Assembly: GCF_000482245.1 (NCBI RefSeq)
Contig: NZ_AWNH01000019.1
Coordinates: 32,499 to 75,712, forward strand
Direction: 5' to 3'
DNA length: 43,214 nucleotides
From: Leptolyngbya sp. Heron Island J
GTDB lineage: Bacteria; Cyanobacteriota; Cyanobacteriia; Phormidesmidales; Phormidesmidaceae
Both the position numbers and the translations under genes were made by a program. The notes under the pieces were generated by a model, which made no database searches, was not told the DNA's origin, and saw only the letters and a program-made list of their open reading frames with translations. Positions 20,001 through 26,799 of the stretch are shown here, piece by piece (the stretch's first letter is position 1; every line of letters starts with the position of its first letter).

Positions 20001-20492
20001 CTACAGTTGGAAGACCCAACGCACAAACAGTAGGGAAAGAGTGGCGACTCCGATCACGATGATCAATAGTCCTGCAATTAATACGATCGCAAATAATTTA
20101 TCTGTTCGCCGACTGGGGATAGGCTGGTGAAGATGCCGTTCTAAAAGGGCAACATTACGAGCATTGGCTTTCCAGACAACATCAAATAGGTCTCCAACCA
20201 TCGGGACCGTACCGATCACTACTTCAGTCAGAATATTGAAGCCCATGCGTCCCAGCGTCGCTGCAGGGACGCCTAACCTGGCGGCTTCTGCCACCACATA
20301 GATGGAGATGATTCCTGCCACCAAGTCGCCGCCACCGGGGAGTAGGCCAATGAGAGGGTCCAAACCAACGCGATACCCTATCCCTGGGATTGCGATCGCA
20401 TTATCTAGAACGCGACTAAGGCCACGCAGTCGCTGCAGGGCCAATTGCGAGTTGCGTTCTGCAGCCGTTGGCGGTGAATCAGAGAGGGGCAT
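20001..20492 (-). CDS. DUF4112 membrane protein
   Basis: A 163-residue protein with the DUF4112 pattern: LRGLSRVLDNAIAIPGIGYRVGLDPLIGLLPGGGDLVAGIIS, then LTEVVIGTVPMVGDLFDVVWKANARNVALLERH, and a C-terminal transmembrane helix (about residues 136-160). The glycine- and proline-rich GLDPLIGLLPGGGD loop is the family hallmark. The function of DUF4112 is unknown. It is the first gene of a likely two-gene leftward unit with the 349-residue protein. Confidence 0.85.
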   Translation of the reverse strand: MPLSDSPPTAAERNSQLALQRLRGLSRVLDNAIAIPGIGYRVGLDPLIGLLPGGGDLVAGIISIYVVAEAARLGVPAATLGRMGFNILTEVVIGTVPMVGDLFDVVWKANARNVALLERHLHQPIPSRRTDKLFAIVLIAGLLIIVIGVATLSLLFVRWVFQL

Positions 20493-20714
20493 AAATGATA
20501 ATCACATGCTTTGCAAATCACTAGAATGCTACACGCTTCAATCAATCGAAAGCATAGCTCGCGAAAAACCTGAAATTTTGTCTAGAAAATTGATGCAGCG
20601 TTAGCTTCGGTAACCGTGCCAGCTAACGAACGTTACAAGCTGTTTGAGCCACACATTGCCATCCTGACTTGGTGCATAATGTCACCATCTAAATGACCCG
20701 TCTCTCGTCCAATT

Positions 20715-21170
20715 ATGAAGCAATCTAGAAAAATTTTACGCCGTGCTCTGCTTATTCCCACAACGTTACTAGCGCTTGGCATGCTGAATGCCAGTAAGAG
20801 TGCAATAGCTCAGATATACAATCCTATCGAGCTATCGGGAGAGCGTGAAATTAACGATACGCTTTCTGAAAATGACATTCCCACAGGGGTCGGTGGTTTT
20901 GCCAGAGACTACAGTGTTGAGTTATTTGAAGGTGACCAAATCACCATTGATGTTATTTCAGAGGAGTTCGATACGCTAGTCAGCTTAATTGGAGATGACG
21001 GCACCACTGTCAGCGAAAACGATGATGGTCCAGATGGCTCAACCAATTCATTATTGTTTGCACGCATTTCCAAATCTGGTCAGTACACTGTAAGAGTCAG
21101 GTCCTATGCTGGTCAGGGTGAAGGAGCATTTTATCTGAAGCTGGCTCGCCTCCGAGAGATTGAGGAATAA
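20715..21170 (+). CDS. Secreted PPC-domain (bacterial pre-peptidase C-terminal) protein
   Basis: A 151-residue protein with a positively charged signal peptide (MKQSRKILRRALLIPTTLLA) and likely cleavage after SAIAQ. The mature part is a single beta-sandwich PPC domain: DYSVELFEGDQITIDVISEEFDTLVSLIGDDGTT, NSLLFARISKSGQYTVRVRSY. PPC domains usually sit at the C-termini of secreted proteases; here the domain stands alone, so a binding or carbohydrate-recognition role in the periplasm or outside the cell is likely. No partner gene is adjacent. Confidence 0.85.
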   Translation: MKQSRKILRRALLIPTTLLALGMLNASKSAIAQIYNPIELSGEREINDTLSENDIPTGVGGFARDYSVELFEGDQITIDVISEEFDTLVSLIGDDGTTVSENDDGPDGSTNSLLFARISKSGQYTVRVRSYAGQGEGAFYLKLARLREIEE

Positions 21171-21363
21171 CTGCAGGCATGAATCGCTGCAAAAACAACA
21201 AGTTCTCAGAGGCCTGTAATCCCTTTCTATATTGAAGATTAGGCATCTAGAAACTTGGTGTCGCAGCTAAAGAAAAAAATATCCTGAGTTTTAGCTTGCT
21301 AAGGGTTCCACTCTTTTGCTAACTTGTTTAGGCGCACAAGCGAAGGCAGTCATGCCGCTTGTT

Positions 21364-21436
21364 GCCGGGATAGCTCAGTTGGTAGAGCAGTGGACTGAAA
21401 ATCCTCGTGTCGGCGGTTCAAGTCCGCCTCCTGGCA
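21364..21436 (+). tRNA. tRNA-Phe (GAA)
   Basis: The acceptor stem GCCGGGA pairs with TCCTGGC, with discriminator A at 21436. The D arm is GCTC/GAGC. The anticodon loop CTGAAAA reads GAA. The T arm is GGCGG TTCAAGT CCGCC. The anticodon stem has one T-T mismatch. No CCA is encoded. Confidence 0.97.
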
Positions 21437-21458
21437 TCGCCGGAATACCGGCAGTTGT

Positions 21459-21543
21459 GGGTCGTTGCCCGAGTGGTTAATGGGGGCGGACTGTAAATCC
21501 GCTGGCTACGCCTACGTTGGTTCGAATCCAACACGGCCCACCA
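21459..21543 (+). tRNA. tRNA-Tyr (GTA)
   Basis: The acceptor GGGTCGT pairs with ACGGCCC. The anticodon loop CTGTAAA reads GTA and is flanked by the GCGGA/TCCGC stem. There is a long variable arm, as expected for bacterial tRNA-Tyr. CCA follows the discriminator A and appears to be encoded. Confidence 0.96.
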
Positions 21544-21546
21544 CCA

Positions 21547-21618
<72 letters not shown>

Positions 21619-21766
21619 TTGCAGTTGTGGAATCTGAGCAGCTGAAGGTTCATATTGTGTTTATCTATATATGTCTAGAGATATAGTGCAGGCGCTGTAG
21701 GCTCTTCATCAAGTTTCCTTGTTTTTTGGGGCACGCTACCTGAGATAACCCAAAATCAACCATGCT

Positions 21767-24487
21767 ATGACTTCTCGATCTGAAGCCCTCCAGACGTTCG
21801 TCAATTTCTGTAAGCAGTACATTACTGGTGATGAAAAAAGTGAGGCTCAGACATTTCTAGATCGTTTCTTTCGGGCGTTTGGCCATGAGGGAGCGATGGA
21901 AGCGGGAGCAGTCTATGAAAAGCGAATTCGGAAGGGTAGCAAAAAGGGTAAGACGGGCTTTGCCGACCTGGTTTGGAAGCCTCGCGTTTTGATTGAGATG
22001 AAAAAGCGTGGGGTGGATCTGTCTAAGCACTACTCCCAGGCGTTTGATTATTGGCAGCGGGCGGTACCGAACCGGCCCCGCTATGTGTTGCTGTGCAACT
22101 TTGATGAGTTTTGGGTTTATGACTTTGATATTCAAATTGATACGCCCATAGACCAGGTGCAGCTGGAGCAGCTACCTGACTGTGCTGGCACTTTTGGCTT
22201 TATGGAGGTGAGGGAGCGTAAATCGGTCTTTGGGAATAACCAGGTTGAGGTGACAGAAAAAGCGGCTAGCCGTATGGGGCAGCTGTTTAGGCTGCTACAG
22301 GAGCGGCTCATTTGTGAGGGGGAAGACGATCATCAGCGGGCTGGCCAGATTGCTCAGCGGTTTGTGTTGCAGTGTGTGCTGGCGATGTTTGCAGAGGACC
22401 GGGGGTTATTACCTGAGACGTTGTTTGTGCGGTGTGTTCAAGATTGTCTCGGTGGTGAGAGTTCCTATGACTTGCTTGGTGGGCTTTTTCGGGAGATGAA
22501 TACCTCTGGAAAGACGCCTGCCGGTCGATTTCAAGGAGTGGATTATTTCAATGGTGGGCTATTTAATGAAATTCATCCGCTAGCGCTGACTAAAAAGGAA
22601 TTGAAGTTTTTAGAAATATCTGCTCTGGAAGATTGGAAGAAGGTACGGCCTGCGATTTTTGGCAATATTTTTGAGTCAGCTATTGATCAGAATGAACGCC
22701 ATGCTCATGGGATTCATTACACATCTGAAGCGGACATCATGAAAATTGTTCGTCCGACGATTTCTCGGTATTGGGAAGCTCGAATTGAGCAGGCAAATAC
22801 GATTAAACAGCTTGAATCTTTACAGCTAGAATTGCAAACTTACCGAGTCCTTGATCCGGCTTGTGGGTCAGGGAATTTTCTATATATTGCCTATCAAGAA
22901 CTTAAGCAGATTGAGCAAAACTTGCTGGATAAAATTGCTTCAAAACGACGATCTGATCGTCGTGATCAAATACAAATGGGGTTTGTTACTCCTAATCAGT
23001 TTTTTGGCATTGATAATAATCCGTTTGCTGTGGAATTAGCACGGGTAACTTTGATGATTGCCCGGAAGGTTGCAATTGATCGATTGGGATTATACGAACC
23101 AGCATTGCCATTGGATACTCTTGATCAAAATATTGTTTGCAAAGATGCGTTGTTTACAGAATGGCCTAAAGCAAATGCAATTATAGGAAATCCTCCATTT
23201 TTGGGAGGCAATAGGATTCGTCAAGAATTAGGTGATTCATATTATGAAGAAATTTCCAAAAAGTTTCCACAAGTAAAATATCAAGTTGATTTTTGTTGCT
23301 ATTGGTTCCGTATAGCTCAGCAAAACTTAGCGCCCAAAGGGCGTGGTGGGCTAGTTGGTACAAATACCATTAGTCAAGGGAACAGTCGCTCAGCTTCTTT
23401 GGATTACATGGTAAAAAATGGTAGCCATATTCATGAAGCGATCTCAACTCAAACATGGTCAGGAGAAGCAAAAGTCCATGTCAGTCTTATTAATTGGATT
23501 TACGAAAAACCATTAAAGTTTTATTTGGACAATCAAGAAGTTCGAAGGATCAATGCATCATTACAACCAAACATAGATGTTTCAAAATGTGAAAAACTAT
23601 TATCTAACAGTAATTGGTGTTCTGAGGGAGTCAAACCTACTGGAAAAGACTTTATAGTTACTCATGAAATAGCCCTATCTTGGATAGAAAATGATTCAAA
23701 AAATCAAGATGTGATAAAGCCATTATCTGATGCTGGGGACTTAGCTAAAGCTCCTCATGGCAAGCCAAGTAGATGGATAATTGACTTTAATGAGATGAGT
23801 CTTGAAGAGGCTAGTCAGTATACTTTGCCGTTTGAACATGCAAAGACTAAAGTCAAACCTTATCGTGCAGAAAATAGACAGCCTATTTTGAAGGAACAAT
23901 GGTGGAAATATGAGCGTCGAAGGCCTGCGATGCGGGAAAGAATTTCTCTATTAAAATGCTATTTCTCTGTTCCAGCGCACTCAAAATGGTTTATTTTTCT
24001 TCCAGCACCCACAACATGGTTGCCTAGCAATTCTACAAAAGTTGTTCTTGCAGACGATTTCTATATCCTTGGAATATTATCTTCAAAAATACATAGAGAT
24101 TGGGTTAAAGCACAGAGTTCTACTTTGAAAGGTGATACGAGATACACTCACAAAACCTGCTTTGAAACATTCCCTTTTCCACAAAATCTACTAGCTAAAA
24201 CAGTGGAAACTATTCGTTCTAAGGCCTATAAACTCCATGAGTATCGAAATGGAGAAATGGAGCAAAAGCAGTGGGGTATCACAAAGTTATACAACGAATA
24301 CTTCGACGAACCAGTCAGCCAACTCCATAAACTCCACAAAGAGTTGGATGCCCTCGTCATGGAAGCCTATGGTTTTAATGAGAGTGACGATATCCTAGAG
24401 CGTTTGTTGGAACTCAATCTAGAATTGGCAGCTAAAGAACAACAAGGTGAGCCAGTTGTGGGCCCATGGGCCCACACGGCTGAGTAG
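21767..24487 (+). CDS. Type IIG/IIL (MmeI-like) fused restriction endonuclease-methyltransferase
   Basis: A single 906-residue polypeptide. The N-terminal nuclease has a PD-(D/E)xK-like site (Asp67 in FADLVW, Glu77-x-Lys79 in LIEMKK). A helical linker follows. The N6-adenine methyltransferase core has motif I DPACGSGNFL (363-372) and motif IV NPPF (475-478). The C-terminal ~350 residues should form the target-recognition domain. Such enzymes cut at a distance from an asymmetric site and modify one strand, so no separate subunit is needed, and none is present. Bases ~22850-24250 are visibly AT-richer than the two ends, suggesting a swapped recognition domain or recent transfer. It lies between the two tRNA-Thr 3'-end repeats. 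Confidence 0.9.
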   Translation: MTSRSEALQTFVNFCKQYITGDEKSEAQTFLDRFFRAFGHEGAMEAGAVYEKRIRKGSKKGKTGFADLVWKPRVLIEMKKRGVDLSKHYSQAFDYWQRAVPNRPRYVLLCNFDEFWVYDFDIQIDTPIDQVQLEQLPDCAGTFGFMEVRERKSVFGNNQVEVTEKAASRMGQLFRLLQERLICEGEDDHQRAGQIAQRFVLQCVLAMFAEDRGLLPETLFVRCVQDCLGGESSYDLLGGLFREMNTSGKTPAGRFQGVDYFNGGLFNEIHPLALTKKELKFLEISALEDWKKVRPAIFGNIFESAIDQNERHAHGIHYTSEADIMKIVRPTISRYWEARIEQANTIKQLESLQLELQTYRVLDPACGSGNFLYIAYQELKQIEQNLLDKIASKRRSDRRDQIQMGFVTPNQFFGIDNNPFAVELARVTLMIARKVAIDRLGLYEPALPLDTLDQNIVCKDALFTEWPKANAIIGNPPFLGGNRIRQELGDSYYEEISKKFPQVKYQVDFCCYWFRIAQQNLAPKGRGGLVGTNTISQGNSRSASLDYMVKNGSHIHEAISTQTWSGEAKVHVSLINWIYEKPLKFYLDNQEVRRINASLQPNIDVSKCEKLLSNSNWCSEGVKPTGKDFIVTHEIALSWIENDSKNQDVIKPLSDAGDLAKAPHGKPSRWIIDFNEMSLEEASQYTLPFEHAKTKVKPYRAENRQPILKEQWWKYERRRPAMRERISLLKCYFSVPAHSKWFIFLPAPTTWLPSNSTKVVLADDFYILGILSSKIHRDWVKAQSSTLKGDTRYTHKTCFETFPFPQNLLAKTVETIRSKAYKLHEYRNGEMEQKQWGITKLYNEYFDEPVSQLHKLHKELDALVMEAYGFNESDDILERLLELNLELAAKEQQGEPVVGPWAHTAE
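24458..24475. repeat. 18-bp perfect palindrome at the 3' end of the methyltransferase gene
   Basis: GTGGGCCCATGGGCCCAC is fully self-complementary and encodes part of the C-terminal VVGPWAHTAE. It is GC-rich in an AT-rich neighbourhood, and there is no T run, so it is not an ordinary terminator. Confidence 0.75.
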
Positions 24488-24529
24488 GCTTAACTAATAA
24501 TGAGGGCTGGAGATGTCTGACTTTTTTCC

Positions 24530-24540
24530 TTGAAGGCTTT
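24530..24540 (+). repeat. Direct repeat copy 2, candidate left attachment site of the element
   Basis: TTGAAGGCTTT is identical to the tRNA-Thr 3' end at 21610-21620. It lies 19 bp beyond the last gene of the leftward integrase operon and 42 bp after the methyltransferase stop, exactly where a boundary between two inserted segments would be expected. Confidence 0.55.
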
Positions 24541-24559
24541 TAGCTGAATGAATTTATAG

Positions 24560-24940
24560 TTAAAACGGTGTCCAGCAGGGTAGCCAGTCACCCCAGGCAA
24601 TCAGAAATCCTTGGAATGGCGTCCGGTCTTCAAAGAATTCAGCTAACTCCTCAAATGAGCTGAACCCGTCTGCGATCGCAAGCTGTTCGAGTTCCTCCCC
24701 AATAAGAGGAGTGCTTTTGATTAACACCTGCCTTCCATCAATACTGATAGGCAACACCGCTCTACATGTGGGGTCTGGGTCAATCAGCTTGGAGCAAGCT
24801 TTAGTGCGCATTCCGGTGTACAGCTGAATGGGCTCACCTGCGATCGCATGTCTCGTTTTGCGGGGTGCTCTAATGGTCTGCTGTTTGGCTCCACTTTTGA
24901 TTAGTGGTGCAAATTGCTTTTTGAAGTTGTAAGCAACCAT
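24560..24940 (-). CDS. ASCH-like small protein
   Basis: About 126 residues from the ATG at 24940 (MVAYNFKKQFAPLI); a TTG at 24949 would add three. KSGAKQQTIRAPRK and the later beta strands with CRAVLPISIDGRQVLI fit the ASCH/PUA-like fold often found in phages, where the K-x-x-T-I-R segment is typical. ASCH domains bind RNA or modified bases. The start lies one base after the HNH gene stop (TGA-T-ATG), so the two are translationally coupled. It is the last gene of the leftward operon, next to the putative attachment site. Confidence 0.65.
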   Translation of the reverse strand: MVAYNFKKQFAPLIKSGAKQQTIRAPRKTRHAIAGEPIQLYTGMRTKACSKLIDPDPTCRAVLPISIDGRQVLIKSTPLIGEELEQLAIADGFSSFEELAEFFEDRTPFQGFLIAWGDWLPCWTPF

Positions 24941-24941
24941 A

Positions 24942-25340
24942 TCAACCAACCTCCAGCCTTAATTGACCGCGTCTTTCAAGCTTCAACTGCTTTTTTACAA
25001 ACATTGATGATGGCTGCAGGTCATAGCGGCAATGACACGGTGCACACAGCGCTTTAAGGTTGGTGCGATCGCAATTCTCAGGCCTATGGTCAAGGTGAGC
25101 CACGGTCAGCGTAAATCGTTGAGGGTGAGCCTTGATTTCAGCCTCAGATATAGATATGTGCTCTGGCCAGCTTGAGAATAATTTGTTTATCCCCTCAATG
25201 CGGGCCACAAAATCATCAACTGACTCGCCAGACTTCCGGCAGATTCGTCCGCACTCGTCACACACCCAATAAGCGTCATTTTTGACCCTAAGTGCGATCG
25301 CATCCCAGTTATCGGGATATAAACTCCTATCCATCGGCAT
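24942..25340 (-). CDS. HNH nuclease-like protein
   Basis: A 132-residue protein with a zinc-type pair CDEC (Cys27, Cys30) and an HNH-like core AHLDHRPENCDRTNLKALCAPCH (residues 81-103), including His85, Asn94, Cys99, Cys102 and His103. This arrangement fits an HNH endonuclease of the McrA-like class carried by phages and mobile elements. The start could be residue 1 or Met3. It lies between a 56-aa gene and the ASCH-like gene. A nicking, packaging or defence role is possible; none is shown by the sequence. Confidence 0.75.
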   Translation of the reverse strand: MPMDRSLYPDNWDAIALRVKNDAYWVCDECGRICRKSGESVDDFVARIEGINKLFSSWPEHISISEAEIKAHPQRFTLTVAHLDHRPENCDRTNLKALCAPCHCRYDLQPSSMFVKKQLKLERRGQLRLEVG

Positions 25341-25352
25341 AACAAAGACCTC

Positions 25353-25523
25353 TTAAAACGGAATGTCGTCGTAGGTGGGCTTAGAATCCCCTGTAGATAA
25401 TCGATACAGGCTGATAGGTGGGAAAAAGACGATATAGTATCCCCCATTGGTCATCGGGTTTGGCTCGAACTGAATCGGTGATCGGAGTTCGAGAAACCAT
25501 TTCTTAGGCATTGATATTTGCAT
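25353..25523 (-). CDS. Small protein of unknown function, 56 aa
   Basis: The ATG at 25523 is preceded by AGGAAG at a good distance, which favours it over the frame's earlier start at 25547. The product, MQISMPKKWFLELRSPIQFE to PTYDDIPF, is short and aromatic-rich. It resembles no family I know. Its stop is 12 bp before the HNH gene start, in the same leftward operon. Confidence 0.6.
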   Translation of the reverse strand: MQISMPKKWFLELRSPIQFEPNPMTNGGYYIVFFPPISLYRLSTGDSKPTYDDIPF

Positions 25524-25639
25524 GGTGACTTCCTGCGGGACGGGCAACTACTCAACGTAGTTATGGGGTTTTCATTGATCGCCCTCAACGAAAGAATGAG
25601 GGTTTTAGGTGTGTGACAGTTGGCCATTTCAGGCCGGTT

Positions 25640-25864
25640 TTAGTCCATCGTTCCTGAGCATGCAAATATTGATGCTTTGATCAAGACGTCAATCGGAATT
25701 TCTCTGCCAGGAATATCCATGCTGTCTTCGAGCAATAAAGCTATTAACTTTGCCGTATCCGCAATTAAGACAGCTCTATTACCTACCTCTATCGGAGCAG
25801 CGTTCATATATCGCTGGGTTACTTCAGCACGTGATTTGGAATTAGGTTGATAGTAATTTTCCAC
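25640..25864 (-). CDS. Small protein downstream of the integrase, 74 aa
   Basis: A GTG at 25864 lies two bases after the integrase stop and is preceded by GGAG eight bases upstream. The product begins (M)ENYYQPNSKSRAEVTQRYMN and has a helical middle (LIADTAKLIALLLEDS). The open frame extends back to 25942 inside the integrase gene (ATG at 25912), so a longer form overlapping it is possible. Small proteins next to tyrosine recombinases are often excisionases, but no winged-helix pattern is evident here. Function unknown. Confidence 0.5.
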   Translation of the reverse strand: MENYYQPNSKSRAEVTQRYMNAAPIEVGNRAVLIADTAKLIALLLEDSMDIPGREIPIDVLIKASIFACSGTMD

Positions 25865-25866
25865 AG

Positions 25867-26799
25867 CTAAAACTCCGGTACGCTTACTTGTCTGGACTGA
25901 CTGGCGTAGCATCGCTGAATCATGGCCACGCTGGTTCGACATAAATAAGAGATGTCTTGCTCATCCAGGCCTCTTTTAACTAGCTCGGTGATAAAGGTAT
26001 GCCGTGCGTGATATTCCGAGAAATAGAACGCCACTTTGCGATCGCTTACCAACTTCTCAACAGTGGGCTTCCAGTAGCGGCTTTGAAAATTCTTATAGTC
26101 AAATGGGCCACCTTTGACGGATGAAAGTAGCCACCTGTCAGTTAAGTAGTCCCGGTCAAAGAATTCGCTGCCAGACTCTTGACGCCATAGCTCCCGGAGT
26201 AGCTCCTTTAGCTGGCTATTGCAGGGAAACCGCGTTGAGCGATAGGTCTTAGTGGGTTGCTCAATGCGGGTATCTACCGGCAGTGCTTTATTGATCAAAA
26301 TTTCACTGAAGTCTGAGGCCACATCCCCCCACTTCAAGGCGCTTGCTTCCTCCGGTCTACAACCAGTGAGGAAAAGGAATTTTACCCAGGGAGCATAGAA
26401 CGGATGGTCTCGTTCAAATGCTGAAATGATGGCGACCCGCTCATCGGGCGTGAATGCGGTGTAGTTATCCTCAGCCACCTGGCGGCGTTTACCCCAGTAG
26501 CGGGTGAGGCCGTCAAATGGATTGCTCGGCAAGTCCCCCATGGTGACGGCAAACTTACAGGCGGCGTTGAACTGTTGGATAGTGCGCCTGGTCGTTTCCA
26601 ATGCAAAGTTGTCTAGAAGCCAGGTCCGCATCTCGCGGGCATCGTTGATATCTGATCGTTCTTTCATCATTTTGAGTATCCGTTTTTCAAATTTGGCGTA
26701 GTCTCGAACGACGGTGCTAGGGGCCACGTAGGGAGTTTTGTATTCCACGTATGCAAGCCATATATGCCAAAGCTCATTAGGGGTTATCTGTCGATCCAT
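25867..26799 (-). CDS. Tyrosine recombinase/integrase
   Basis: A 310-residue phage-type integrase. An N-terminal SAM-like core-binding domain (residues ~10-105) precedes the catalytic domain. Catalytic residues: Arg148 in LTGCRPEEASALKW, Arg266 in YHARHTFI, and Tyr298 in IQRCYASQ as nucleophile. The usual Gly-His before the nucleophile is replaced by Cys287-Arg288, and the HxxR box reads Tyr263-x-x-Arg266. It overlaps the end of the primase gene by 23 bp, so it is translated from the leftward operon and not from its own promoter. The putative attachment core is about 1.3 kb downstream. Confidence 0.9.
   Translation of the reverse strand: MDRQITPNELWHIWLAYVEYKTPYVAPSTVVRDYAKFEKRILKMMKERSDINDAREMRTWLLDNFALETTRRTIQQFNAACKFAVTMGDLPSNPFDGLTRYWGKRRQVAEDNYTAFTPDERVAIISAFERDHPFYAPWVKFLFLTGCRPEEASALKWGDVASDFSEILINKALPVDTRIEQPTKTYRSTRFPCNSQLKELLRELWRQESGSEFFDRDYLTDRWLLSSVKGGPFDYKNFQSRYWKPTVEKLVSDRKVAFYFSEYHARHTFITELVKRGLDEQDISYLCRTSVAMIQRCYASQSRQVSVPEF

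Noticed and set aside
21665-21686. Near-palindrome around TATATATGTCTAGAGATATA
   Set aside because: Imperfect and AT-rich; no gene arrangement around it supports a specific role.
21767-24487. Methyltransferase considered as BREX PglX
   Set aside because: The N-terminal PD-(D/E)xK nuclease and shorter length fit a type IIG/IIL enzyme, and no pglZ, brxC or other BREX gene is present.
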